Below, piece by piece: positions 42,923 through 53,686 of a DNA stretch of 55,318 nucleotides (position 1 is its first letter; each line of letters starts with the position of its first letter). This DNA is from CAZZKE01 sp964655005. GTDB lineage: Bacteria > Pseudomonadota > Alphaproteobacteria > Rhodospirillales > JABHCV01. The stretch covers positions 1 to 55,318 of the forward strand of contig CAZZKE010000014.1 in the NCBI GenBank assembly GCA_964655005.1, in the 5' to 3' direction. The notes beneath the pieces are model-generated. The model ran no database searches. It had not been told where the DNA came from and was given only the letters and a program-made list of their open reading frames with translations. Position numbers and translations under genes: made by a program.

Positions 42923-44182
42923 TCAGCTCACTGCTTTTGCCGCCAGCCGTTCGACCGGGCGTTCGGTGATCGGCAAATGGATTAACGCCGCCATTATGCC
43001 GAGTCCGATGGCGGCATACCAGACGCCGTCATAAGAACCGGTGGTGTCATACAGATATCCGCCCAGCCAGACCCCGATGAAGCCGCCCAGCTGATGGCCC
43101 AGGAAGACCACGCCGAACAGTGTCGACAGGAAACGGACCCCGAAAACCTGCGCCACCAGGCCGCTGGTCAGGGGCACCGTGCCCAGCCACAACAGGCCCA
43201 GCGCGGCGGTGAACAGGTATACCGAAAATTCGGTTTTCGGCAGGACGATAAACACCAGGATGACGATGGAGCGCAGGCAATAGAGCCCGCTAAGCAGATA
43301 CTTCCTGGAATACCTGCCGCCGAGAACGCCGCAGGCATAGGTGCCGATAATATTGAACAGGCCGATCAAGGCCAGCGATGTCGCCCCGACCGAAGCGGAC
43401 ATGCCGAGATCGGAAATGTATGACGGCAGGTGAATGGCGACGAAAGAGACCTGGAAACCGCAGACGAAAAAACCCAGCGTCAGATAGATGTAACCCTTGT
43501 TGCGCGCCGCTTCGGCCAGGGCCTGACGCAAATTCTGTTCGACGGCGGTTGATTTGCCGGCGCCGCTTTTGCGTTCGTCGCCGGCCCGGCTTCGCAAGAA
43601 GAAGGCGGCCAGGGCCATGGTCAGGGCCAGCCAGGCCATGACTTCCAGCGCCGATGCCCAACCCCGGGTTTCGATCAGGTTCTGGCCGATCGGGGCCATG
43701 ACGAACTGGCCGACCGAGCCGCCGGCGGTGGCGATGCCAAATGCGATGCTTTGTTTTTCAACCGGCACCAGCCTGCCGAGCGCCCCCAGCACAACCGAAA
43801 AACTGGTCGCCGACAACCCGAATCCGACCAGCCAGCCGGCCCCCAGGTTGAAGCCGAACACGGTCGTGGCGCCGGACATTACATAAAGCCCGGCGCCATA
43901 GGCCAGGGCGCCGACGGTCAGGACCTTGCCGCTGCCGAAGCGGTCGGCGACCATGCCGCAGAAGGGCTGAAACAGCCCCCACAGCAAATTCTGCATGGCC
44001 ATGGCGAAGCCGAAGGTTTCCCGGTCGATACCCATATCCCCGGTCATCGGCCCCAGGAACAGGCCGAAGGAAGAACGCAGCCCCATTGTCATGGAAATAA
44101 CGAAAGCGCCGGAAATCACCAGAACCAGGGTATTGCGGCGCATAAAATCGAGCAGACGCAATCCGTAATTATTACCGCTCAT
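42923..44182 (-). CDS. MFS transporter (OFA/monocarboxylate-type)
   Basis: 419 residues, twelve membrane helices, with the MFS loop GMVADRFGSGKVL after helix 2. Resembles oxalate/formate antiporter-like proteins and YfcJ-like carriers. Substrate unknown. Follows the DMT gene with an 11-base overlap on the same strand. Confidence 0.9.
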   Translation of the reverse strand: MSGNNYGLRLLDFMRRNTLVLVISGAFVISMTMGLRSSFGLFLGPMTGDMGIDRETFGFAMAMQNLLWGLFQPFCGMVADRFGSGKVLTVGALAYGAGLYVMSGATTVFGFNLGAGWLVGFGLSATSFSVVLGALGRLVPVEKQSIAFGIATAGGSVGQFVMAPIGQNLIETRGWASALEVMAWLALTMALAAFFLRSRAGDERKSGAGKSTAVEQNLRQALAEAARNKGYIYLTLGFFVCGFQVSFVAIHLPSYISDLGMSASVGATSLALIGLFNIIGTYACGVLGGRYSRKYLLSGLYCLRSIVILVFIVLPKTEFSVYLFTAALGLLWLGTVPLTSGLVAQVFGVRFLSTLFGVVFLGHQLGGFIGVWLGGYLYDTTGSYDGVWYAAIGLGIMAALIHLPITERPVERLAAKAVS

Positions 44183-45071
44183 GGCCGAGGGTTGCCCGTT
44201 TCCTGTTCCCGGTCAAGACCAGGACATTACCGCCAAGGACCAGCACCATACCCGCCAGGGCGCCGGTGGACCATTGAAAATCCTCGAAAACGGTGGAAAG
44301 GCCAAGGGCGATGATCGGGAACAGCACGGTGGCGTAAGCCGCCCGGTCGGCGCCGATGCGGCCAAGCAGGGTCAGGTAGAATCCGAAGGCGAAAACCGAT
44401 CCGAAAACGGCCAGATAAAGCAGCGATCCGAGATAGGCGGGGTTGGGGTCGAAATTGAATTCCCGACCGCCGGCCACCGCGAAAGCGGCTATAAAGACGG
44501 CGCCATAGCTCATGCCATAGGCATTGGCCTGCAACACCGGCAGCCCGCGCCGCTGGTTGTTCGCCGAAACCATGTTGCCAAGCGAAGCCAGAACCGTGCC
44601 GGCGATGCACAGCAGCAGGCCCAGCGAGCCATCGCGGGCCAAATCAAAGGAATTGACTTCCGGCCAGAACACGACCGTCAGGCCGCCGACGCCGAAGACC
44701 GCGCCAAGGGCGACGCGCGGGCGTATCGGATTGCCCAGCAAGATCGCCCCGAAAATAATATTGGTGACGACGATGCCGGAAAAAATAACCGCCACCAGGC
44801 CCGTGGTCATGTAGCCGGTAGCCAGGTAGAAGACGAAATAGTTGGCCGAGAACAACAGCAGCCCAAGCAGCGCCATGGCCATGTGGTCGCCCAGGGAAAA
44901 CCGCATGGGGCGGCCCCTGGTGACGCAATAGACAAGCAAAACGGCGGCGGCGATGGCGAACCTGTAGGCGATCGACACCTCCGGGGCGACGACGCCAAGC
45001 TGAAATTTGATGGCCAGCCAGGTCGAGCCCCAGATCAGGACGGTGCCTATATAGAGCAGCGCTACGGTCAT
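44172..45071 (-). CDS. DMT-superfamily (EamA) transporter
   Basis: 299 residues, ten membrane helices in two EamA repeats, with IWGSTWLAIKFQLG near the start. Substrate unknown. Overlaps the MFS gene downstream by 11 bases, so the two are one operon. Confidence 0.9.
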   Translation of the reverse strand: MTVALLYIGTVLIWGSTWLAIKFQLGVVAPEVSIAYRFAIAAAVLLVYCVTRGRPMRFSLGDHMAMALLGLLLFSANYFVFYLATGYMTTGLVAVIFSGIVVTNIIFGAILLGNPIRPRVALGAVFGVGGLTVVFWPEVNSFDLARDGSLGLLLCIAGTVLASLGNMVSANNQRRGLPVLQANAYGMSYGAVFIAAFAVAGGREFNFDPNPAYLGSLLYLAVFGSVFAFGFYLTLLGRIGADRAAYATVLFPIIALGLSTVFEDFQWSTGALAGMVLVLGGNVLVLTGNRKRATLGHER

Positions 45072-45123
45072 TCGGGCGGGCTCATTCCGGGTCGGTGTCC
45101 CTTGCCGGAAAGCGGCCCCGATT

Positions 45124-45357
45124 TCAGGGCTTCCAGAACGGTTTCGCCGCTTCCCGCTGGGCGTCGATGCGGTCGACGCCGATATCGTCCAGTATTTGGT
45201 GGCTCATATCCCGCAGTGCCTGGCGGTCGACGCTGCGCTGCTGCCAAATGGCCAGGGTCTCAAGCAGCCGGTGGGGCGCGGCGGCCAGGCTCTTGCCGTG
45301 GCGGGTTTCAATGTAATCCGAGGCGAAACCGGAAACCTTGTATACGATGCTGGTCAT
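45124..45357 (-). CDS. DUF1127 domain protein
   Basis: 77 residues with the DUF1127 core near the C terminus: RQALRDMSHQILDDIGVDR and AKPFW. Family members are small alphaproteobacterial proteins, some involved in phosphate or RNA regulation in Agrobacterium. Separate from the DMT gene by 52 bases on the same strand. Divergent from the LysR gene. Confidence 0.92.
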   Translation of the reverse strand: MTSIVYKVSGFASDYIETRHGKSLAAAPHRLLETLAIWQQRSVDRQALRDMSHQILDDIGVDRIDAQREAAKPFWKP

Positions 45358-45527
45358 GACGGGGTGCTCCTGTGTTGGACGATCATGATACGATGTTTCT
45401 GTTGCCGCTATATGTACAACCGGGCGGGGTACTGGACAAACGATGTTATCTCATTTACTCATTAGAAATATTTATGTGAAACCGTTATCAAAAAATAGTT
45501 AACTTATTGAAATAAAACAAATTCATA

Positions 45528-45550
45528 TTTTGTATCAATACAATACAAAA
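45528..45550. promoter_or_regulatory. LysR-type operator candidate
   Basis: TTTTGTAT-CAATACA-ATACAAAA: perfect 8-bp arms around 7 bases, containing the T-N11-A core. It lies 33 bases before the GTG start of the LysR gene, inside a strongly AT-rich gap. Confidence 0.6.
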
Positions 45551-45583
45551 AATTTGCCATAAAAATATTTTGGAAAAAACAAC

Positions 45584-46507
45584 GTGTCACGCCGCCTGCC
45601 GCCGCTAAATTCCCTGAAGGCCTTCGAGGCCGCCGCCCGGCATCTGAGCTTCACCCGCGCCAGTGTCGAACTGAACGTCACCCAGGCGGCGATCAGCCAT
45701 CAGGTCAAGGGGCTTGAGGATCGCCTGGGCATGCTTTTGTTCCGACGCCTGAACCGCACCCTGCTGCTGACCGACGAAGGCCAATCGCTGCTGCCCTCGG
45801 TCAGCGAGGCGCTCGATATCCTGGCCGGCGCCATCGACCGGCTGGCCCGGCAGGAACAGGCCGGGGTGTTGACGCTGAGCACGCTGGATTCCATCGCCGC
45901 CTCGTGGCTGGTGCCGCGTATCGGTAAATTCAGGGCGCTGCAACCCGATATCGATGTGCGAATTTCCTCGACCGACGACATCGTTGATTTTTCCGGTGAC
46001 GGCATCGACATGGCCCTGCGCTATGGCCACGGCAAATATCCGGGAACGGAAAGCGTCCTGCTAATGACGGAAACCCTGTTTCCGGTGGTCAGTCCGCTGT
46101 TGCTGGAACGCATTGGCCCGCTGGACAAGCCGTCGGATCTGGCTCGTTTCCCGCTGTTGCACGACGACATGCGCGACGACTGGGCGGCGTGGATGGAACG
46201 GGCCGGGGTGACCGGTATCAATGTCAGCCGGGGGGCCTCGTTCAGCCATTCGAATCACGTCCTGCTGGCCGCCGCCGCCGGGGAAGGCGTGGCGCTCGGA
46301 CGCAGCGTTCTGGTGGTCGATAATCTGTCCGCCGGCCTGTTGCTGCGGCCCTTCGATATTGAACTGAACGCCAAGCTCGCCTATTACGCGGTGTACCCGC
46401 GGGCCTCGGCCAGCCGGCCCAAGGTAGTCGCCTTTCGCGACTGGCTGATCGGCGAGGCCGCGGAAACCCAGTCCCGTTACGCCGAAGTATCGGGCCGGAA
46501 CAGATAG
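45584..46507 (+). CDS. GcvA-type LysR regulator
   Basis: 307 residues: N-terminal winged helix (LPPLNSLKAFEAAARHLSFT, the GcvA-type opening) and effector domain. Starts at GTG (45584). In the same direction as the small gene and quinone oxidoreductase that follow (17 and 15 bases apart), an unusual self-contained regulator operon. Confidence 0.93.
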   Translation: MSRRLPPLNSLKAFEAAARHLSFTRASVELNVTQAAISHQVKGLEDRLGMLLFRRLNRTLLLTDEGQSLLPSVSEALDILAGAIDRLARQEQAGVLTLSTLDSIAASWLVPRIGKFRALQPDIDVRISSTDDIVDFSGDGIDMALRYGHGKYPGTESVLLMTETLFPVVSPLLLERIGPLDKPSDLARFPLLHDDMRDDWAAWMERAGVTGINVSRGASFSHSNHVLLAAAAGEGVALGRSVLVVDNLSAGLLLRPFDIELNAKLAYYAVYPRASASRPKVVAFRDWLIGEAAETQSRYAEVSGRNR

Positions 46508-46524
46508 CGCGGAATGGAAAGCCC

Positions 46525-46716
46525 ATGAACAACCCCTTCATCATCGCCATCAAGGCCGACCCGGAAAAATTCCTGTCGGCGCTCGATACCGCGGAATTGA
46601 AGGCGGTGGCCGAAAGCTGTGTCCGGGTGCTGGAAGGCCGCGCCCGCGACGGTGACGCCGCCGCCGCCCCGGCCCTGCAAGCGCTTTATCGCGCCATCGC
46701 CAATATCGAAATATAG
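46525..46716 (+). CDS. Hypothetical 63-residue protein
   Basis: Amphipathic helices, no signal or membrane segment: MNNPFIIAIKADPEKFLSAL at the start. No family known. GGAAAG precedes the ATG and it lies in line between the LysR and oxidoreductase genes, so translation is well supported. Confidence 0.78.
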   Translation: MNNPFIIAIKADPEKFLSALDTAELKAVAESCVRVLEGRARDGDAAAAPALQALYRAIANIEI

Positions 46717-46731
46717 ATAGAAGGAAAGCTC

Positions 46732-47709
46732 ATGCGCGCCATCGTCTGCACCGAATGGGGAACCGCCGATACGCTGGCCTTGCGGGAAATGCCCGATCCC
46801 GTGCCGGGGCCGGGCCAGGTCGCCATCGCGGTCCATGCCTGTGGCCTTAATTTCGCCGACACCATGATGATCCGGGGCGAATACCAGGTGCGGCCGGAAT
46901 TTCCGTTCAGTCCGGGGCTGGAACTCGCCGGCACTGTTTCGGCGCTCGGCGACGGTGTCGATACCGTGGCCGTCGGCGACCGGGTGCTCGGGATTGTTTC
47001 CCATGGTGGTTTCGCCGAAATGGCGATTGCCGATGCCGCCGATGTCTATAAGATTCCCGATAATCTGGGCTATCCGGAAGCCGCCGGTTTCGCCGTTGCC
47101 TATGGCTCTTCGCATTTGGCCCTGGACACGGTCGCCGGGGTGCGGCCGGGGCAAAATCTGGTAGTGTTCGGGGCCGCCGGCGGGGTCGGACTGACCGCCG
47201 TTGAAGTCGGCAAGATGATGGGGGCGAGGGTCATCGCGGTGGCCAGCGGGGAAGAAAAAATGCGGGTGGTGCGGGATTACGGCGCCGACCATGTCATCGA
47301 CTACCGGGCCGGCGATGTCCGCGCCGGCATCAAGGAATTGACCGGCGGGCGCGGCGGCGATGTGCTGTACGATCCGGTCGGCGGCCCGATGTTCGAGGCG
47401 GCGCTGAAATCCGCCGCCATCGGCGCTAAAATAATCATCGTCGGCTTCGCCAGCGGCACGGTGCCGCAAATTCCGGCCAACTATCTGCTGATAAAAAACA
47501 TCACCGTGCACGGCTACTACTGGGGCGGCTACCGGGCCTACAGGCCCGACGCCCTGCGCGATTCCCTGGAGCAGCTATTAAAATGGGCCGGCGAAGGAAA
47601 ACTGAAACCGCATATCGCCCACATGTTCCCCCTGGAACAGGCCGCCGCCGCGCTGAAAATGCTGACCGGGCGCGGGTCCCTTGGCAAGACGGTGCTGGCG
47701 GTGCGGTAG
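46732..47709 (+). CDS. Zinc-free NADPH:quinone oxidoreductase-family protein
   Basis: 325 residues, MDR superfamily: N-terminal GroES-like domain (1-120, CGLNFADTMMIRG) and Rossmann domain with GAAGGVGLTAVEVGK. The zinc-ligand cysteines of alcohol dehydrogenases are missing, as in quinone oxidoreductase and crotonyl-CoA reductase-like proteins. AAGGAAAG precedes the ATG. Last gene before the REP-like palindrome. Confidence 0.92.
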   Translation: MRAIVCTEWGTADTLALREMPDPVPGPGQVAIAVHACGLNFADTMMIRGEYQVRPEFPFSPGLELAGTVSALGDGVDTVAVGDRVLGIVSHGGFAEMAIADAADVYKIPDNLGYPEAAGFAVAYGSSHLALDTVAGVRPGQNLVVFGAAGGVGLTAVEVGKMMGARVIAVASGEEKMRVVRDYGADHVIDYRAGDVRAGIKELTGGRGGDVLYDPVGGPMFEAALKSAAIGAKIIIVGFASGTVPQIPANYLLIKNITVHGYYWGGYRAYRPDALRDSLEQLLKWAGEGKLKPHIAHMFPLEQAAAALKMLTGRGSLGKTVLAVR

Positions 47710-47744
47710 CCGGTTTACCTGTCGCCGCCAGTTCATGTCTTACC

Positions 47745-47800
47745 ATAAATATGGGGACAGTTTACTTAATTCGTAATTAGTAAACTGTCCCCATATTTAT
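47745..47800. repeat. REP-like palindrome (RAYT-type) between convergent genes
   Basis: Perfect 22-base arms starting ATAAATATGGGGACAGTTTA around a 12-base AATT-rich loop, so the whole is a 56-base palindrome. The GGGGACAGTTTACT arm is, as I recall, typical of repeats mobilised by RAYT transposases in many genomes. No RAYT gene is in the window. It lies between two convergent genes and could end transcription from both sides. Confidence 0.75.
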
Positions 47801-47813
47801 ACATATTTATATG

Positions 47814-49769
<1,956 letters not shown>

Positions 49770-49896
49770 GGCAAAATTCCCCGTCAATCAAGGTGTTTGT
49801 TTTGCGGTGGATTATGTGCCGCCGATGACCGGTGCGCAACCCGGCTATGCGCCATATGTTCTGGTATTGGCGTGATGGCAGGCATAGGTTCGCCCG

Positions 49897-50886
49897 ATGC
49901 AAAATCAGCAAACAGCCGGCCCGTCGAACGGGCAAACTGCGGCCGGGTCGTGGCGCGGCGTCGGCTGGATGGTGGTGTCCGGGATCAGTTTCGCCGCCAT
50001 GACGGTGTTGATCCGCCATCAGACCGGCACGATGAATCCCTTGCAGGTTGCTTTTTTTCGTAACCTGTTCGGCTTGCTGTTCATGATGCCGTGGCTGTGG
50101 CGGGCCGGCCTCGGCGGCCTGAAAACCAGGCGCCTGGGAATGCACGGGTTCAGGGCGATGGTCGGGATGATCGCCATGTCGTGCTGGTTCACTGCGGTTT
50201 CCATGATGCCGGTGGCCGAGGCGACGGCGCTGAGTTTTACCGCCCCGCTGTTCGCGACTATCGGCGCGGCGCTGTTTCTGGGCGAAACCGTGCGCGCCCG
50301 GCGCTGGTCGGCGACCGCCATCGGGTTCGTCGGGGTATTGATTATCCTGCGGCCCGGCGAGATGGAACTGGGCCTGCCTGCCGCCCTGGCGCTGATCGCC
50401 TCGGCTTTTATTTCGATGGCGGCGCTGACGGTCAAGTCGTTGAGCCGGACCGAAAAGGCCAGCGCCATCGTCGTCTTCATGGGGCTGATCATGACGCCGC
50501 TGTCGCTGATTCCGGCGCTGTTGTTCTGGACCACGCCGCAACCCATGGACTGGCTGTGGTTCGCCGCGCTGGGATTATTCGCGACCACCGGGCAACTGGC
50601 CATGGTCCGGGCCTTCAGTTCGGCCGATATCTCGGCGGTCCTGCCGTTCGATTTTTTCCGCCTGATCTTCGCCGCTATTTTCGGTTTCCTGTTTTTTTCG
50701 GAACGGCCCGACCGCTGGACATGGGTCGGCGCCGCGATCATTTTTACGGCCACCCTTTATACCGCCCACCGCGAGGCCAGGGGCGACCGGGACCTGCGGC
50801 CGGCCCGCACCGCCCTGCGCCAGCCGCGCATGGATGGCGCGGCGGCGGCGGCTATTCGGGCGAAGGACGACGACCGTCCTTCCTGA
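49897..50886 (+). CDS. DMT-superfamily (EamA) transporter
   Basis: 329 residues, ten membrane helices in two EamA repeats (ATALSFTAPLFATIGAALFLGE). Substrate unknown. The hydrophilic C-terminal tail (about 290-329) is Arg-rich, part of it overlapping the convergent motB gene by 35 bases. Confidence 0.9.
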   Translation: MQNQQTAGPSNGQTAAGSWRGVGWMVVSGISFAAMTVLIRHQTGTMNPLQVAFFRNLFGLLFMMPWLWRAGLGGLKTRRLGMHGFRAMVGMIAMSCWFTAVSMMPVAEATALSFTAPLFATIGAALFLGETVRARRWSATAIGFVGVLIILRPGEMELGLPAALALIASAFISMAALTVKSLSRTEKASAIVVFMGLIMTPLSLIPALLFWTTPQPMDWLWFAALGLFATTGQLAMVRAFSSADISAVLPFDFFRLIFAAIFGFLFFSERPDRWTWVGAAIIFTATLYTAHREARGDRDLRPARTALRQPRMDGAAAAAIRAKDDDRPS

Positions 50887-51637
50887 TGATGATCTCGACC
50901 CGGCGATTGATCGCCCGGTTGGCGGCGCTGTCATTGGCGACCAGCGGTCGGCTGTCGCCGTAACCCATAGAGGCCAGGCGACCGGGGTCGATACTGGTAT
51001 TTTGCAGCAGGAATTGAATGACCGAATTGGCCCGCGCCGTCGACAGGTCCCAGTTCGAACGGAACAATGGCGTTTTGATCGGCCGGTCATCGGTGTGACC
51101 GGCGATGATGATGTCGCCTTTGGTCTTTTCCAGCACGGGGGCCAGATTTTTCAGGGTGGCGATAAAATCCTCGGTCAAGGTCTCCGCCCCCGATGGAAAG
51201 GCGACTTTTTCCGGGAAACGCACCACAACTTCGCCCTTGCGTTCCTCGACCTTGGCCATCGACTTAGCTATTTCCCGGGCCATTGCCTGCTTGACGGACG
51301 CCATCAGCGATTCGTCGGCAGGTGGCGGCGCCGGCGTTTGCGGCGGCTGGTCGGTTATCATGTCGCCGACTTTCAGGTCCAGCACCACCTTCGGCACGGT
51401 CTGCCGGGGGGCTATACCGACCGGCCCGCCATCGCTTTCAATAATGCCGGCCAGATTCTTCAGATACTGAATACCGAAGGCCTGGCTCATGTTGCCGGCC
51501 AGTTGCTGGTATTTTTTCGCGTCCATGTCGGCAAACGACAGCAACATCACGAACATGGTCAGCAGCAGCGCCATCAGGTCGGCGAAGGTGACCATCCAGG
51601 TCGGCGCACCCGGCAGGATTTTCTTGCCCCCGGCCAT
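50852..51637 (-). CDS. motB: Flagellar motor stator protein MotB/PomB-like
   Basis: 261 residues: short N-terminal cytoplasmic part, one membrane helix with the ion-carrying Asp20 (TFADLMALLLTMFV), linker, and OmpA-like peptidoglycan-binding domain (about 140-255, GHTDDRPIKT and NRRVEIII). The segment MDAKKYQQLAGNMSQAFGIQ is close to sodium-type PomB (known from Vibrio). Follows motA directly (0 bases apart). Confidence 0.9.
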   Translation of the reverse strand: MAGGKKILPGAPTWMVTFADLMALLLTMFVMLLSFADMDAKKYQQLAGNMSQAFGIQYLKNLAGIIESDGGPVGIAPRQTVPKVVLDLKVGDMITDQPPQTPAPPPADESLMASVKQAMAREIAKSMAKVEERKGEVVVRFPEKVAFPSGAETLTEDFIATLKNLAPVLEKTKGDIIIAGHTDDRPIKTPLFRSNWDLSTARANSVIQFLLQNTSIDPGRLASMGYGDSRPLVANDSAANRAINRRVEIIIRKDGRRPSPE

Positions 51638-52417
51638 TCAGGCTTCCTCCGCTTTTTCGTCATGATGTTTGATCCGCAGGTTCTCGGGAAGATATATCTG
51701 CAACAGTTCTTCCAGGACATTCGGATTGGTCTGGCCGAGAATTTCCAGCACGCTGTCGATAATCAGGGACTTGGTGACCCGTTCCTGATCGGTTCGTGAT
51801 TCCAGTTTATCGGCCATCGGCAGGGCGATCAGATTGGCGATCAGGGCGCCATAAAGGGTCGTCAGCATGGCCACGGCCATGGCCGGGCCGATAGCCGCCG
51901 GGTCGGACAGGCTGCTTAGCATCTGGACCAGGCCGACCAGGGTGCCGATCATCCCGAAGGCCGGGGCGGAATCGCCGATGGCGCGAAATATCTTGCCGCC
52001 TTCCTCGTGCCGCCGGATCGACTGGTTCATTTCGCCGACCAGGGTTTTGCGGACGACCTCGGGGGCCATGCCGTCGACGCACAACTGGATGCCTTTCTTG
52101 AAAAAGCGGTTGTCGATATCGGCCCCTTCAAGCGCCAACATGCCGCCCTTGCGTGATTTTCTGGCCAGTTCGATGGCCAGATCGATCAGGCTCTTGGGGT
52201 CGTCCTTGTCGCCGACGAAGGCGGCGTGAATGCCGACCCGAAAGGCCGTCGATACGGTTTTCAGCGGGAACTTGATCAGGGTCGCGGCGAAAGTGCCGCC
52301 GATGACGATCAGGAATCCCGGCAGGTTGAGGAAAACCCACATGTCGGAGCCGACCAGAATCGCGGCGACGACGACGGCCATGCCGATAATCAGGCCAAGC
52401 AGGGTGGCGATATCCAT
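51638..52417 (-). CDS. motA: Flagellar motor stator protein MotA/PomA-like
   Basis: 259 residues, four membrane helices and the cytoplasmic loop for FliG contact. Near-match to PomA of sodium-driven motors: MDIATLLGLIIGMAVV, KFPLKTVSTAF, FKKGIQLCVDG and APAFGMIGTLVGLVQMLS. Forms the stator with MotB. A sodium- or proton-driven motor cannot be told for certain. No other flagellar genes lie nearby. Confidence 0.93.
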   Translation of the reverse strand: MDIATLLGLIIGMAVVVAAILVGSDMWVFLNLPGFLIVIGGTFAATLIKFPLKTVSTAFRVGIHAAFVGDKDDPKSLIDLAIELARKSRKGGMLALEGADIDNRFFKKGIQLCVDGMAPEVVRKTLVGEMNQSIRRHEEGGKIFRAIGDSAPAFGMIGTLVGLVQMLSSLSDPAAIGPAMAVAMLTTLYGALIANLIALPMADKLESRTDQERVTKSLIIDSVLEILGQTNPNVLEELLQIYLPENLRIKHHDEKAEEA

Positions 52418-52526
52418 TTCCGGCGGCGCTCCTGATCGGTTACCCCCTTCTACATAAGGCGGCGATACAGTATAGGGATACGGGACAGTTGTTCAATTCA
52501 ACGCATCTATTTAGCGGGAGAAAAAA

Positions 52527-53303
52527 ATGCAGATAACCGGACAGGCGGCCCTGGTCAGCGGCGCCGGCTCGGGCCTTGGCCTGGCCACGGCGCAGGCGCT
52601 GGCCAAGGCCGGGGCCAGTGTCGCCCTGCTGGATCGCAACATCGACGCCGCCCGGACGGCGGCCGCCGAAATTATCGAAAACGGCGGTACGGCGCTGGCC
52701 GTGGAATGCGATGTCGCCAGCGCCGTCAGCGCCGAGGATGCCGTCGTCCAGGCCCGCCAGACGCACGGCCCGGCGCGTATTCTGGTCGGCTGTGCCGGGG
52801 TTGGCACGGCGGGCAAGATCGTCGGTCGTGACGGCCCCCTGAACCTGGATGATTACGCCCGGGTCATCGGGGTCAACCTGATCGGCACATTCAACATGCT
52901 GCGGTTGGCCGCGGCCCAGATGAAAAGCCTGGAACCGCTGGCCACCGGCGAACGCGGGGTGATCATAAACACCGCCTCCATCGCCGCCTACGAAGGCCAG
53001 ATCGGCCAGGCCGCCTATGCCTCGTCGAAAGGCGGCGTGGTGGCGCTGACACTGCCGGCGGCGCGGGAATTTTCCCGCTCCGGGATTCGGGTGCTGGCTA
53101 TCGCGCCGGGTATTTTCGCGACCCCCATGCTGTTCGGCCTGCCGGAAGAAGTGCAACAGGCACTGGGCCGGTCGGTGCCGTTTCCGTCGCGCCTTGGCGA
53201 ACCCGCCGAATTCGCCTCGCTGGCCCTGCATATGATCGACAATGTGATGATGAACGGCGAAGTGGTGCGGCTGGACGGGGCCTTGCGGATGGCGCCGGTA
53301 TAG
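52527..53303 (+). CDS. Short-chain dehydrogenase, 3-hydroxyacyl-CoA dehydrogenase type 2-like
   Basis: 258 residues with cofactor motif GAGSGLGLATA, TASIAAYEGQIGQAAYASSKGG (Tyr, Lys in place) and the HSD10-like ending GEVVRLDGALRMAPV. Such enzymes oxidise 3-hydroxyacyl-CoA or steroid/alcohol substrates. GGGAG lies before the ATG. The zincin gene follows and overlaps it by one base. Confidence 0.9.
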   Translation: MQITGQAALVSGAGSGLGLATAQALAKAGASVALLDRNIDAARTAAAEIIENGGTALAVECDVASAVSAEDAVVQARQTHGPARILVGCAGVGTAGKIVGRDGPLNLDDYARVIGVNLIGTFNMLRLAAAQMKSLEPLATGERGVIINTASIAAYEGQIGQAAYASSKGGVVALTLPAAREFSRSGIRVLAIAPGIFATPMLFGLPEEVQQALGRSVPFPSRLGEPAEFASLALHMIDNVMMNGEVVRLDGALRMAPV

Positions 53304-53686
53304 TGACGCCGCCGTCTCTCGACGATATTGAAGCCATCGCCCGGGCGGCGTTGCAGACACTGCCGGGCGAAATGGGTCCGCATATCGAAGGCGTGGCGAT
53401 CCGCATCGAGGATTTCCCCGACCGGGAGACCTTGCGTGAAATGGGGCTGGAAAGCCCGTTCGACCTGCTGGGGCTTTACCGGGGGGTGTCGATCGACCGT
53501 AAATCCCTGGGTAGTGTGGTTCAGGACGTGGACATGATCTTTCTTTACCGCCGCCCGATTCTGGATTACCGGCGCCAAAGCGGCGAAGACCTTGAGCTCC
53601 TGATCCGGCATGTGCTGATCCATGAAATCGGGCATCACGTGGGTTTCAGCGACGCCGATATGGAACGCATAGAGGCCTCGCCCTAG
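53303..53686 (+). CDS. Zincin-like metallopeptidase family protein
   Basis: 127 residues, PF06262 type. HEIGH (His107, Glu108, His111) and Asp117 in HHVGFSDADME fit a minimal zinc site. No signal peptide, so cytosolic. Function unknown; peptidase activity has not been generally shown. GTG start shares one base with the SDR stop (TAGTG). Ends overlapping the dehydrogenase gene by 4 bases. Confidence 0.9.
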   Translation: MTPPSLDDIEAIARAALQTLPGEMGPHIEGVAIRIEDFPDRETLREMGLESPFDLLGLYRGVSIDRKSLGSVVQDVDMIFLYRRPILDYRRQSGEDLELLIRHVLIHEIGHHVGFSDADMERIEASP

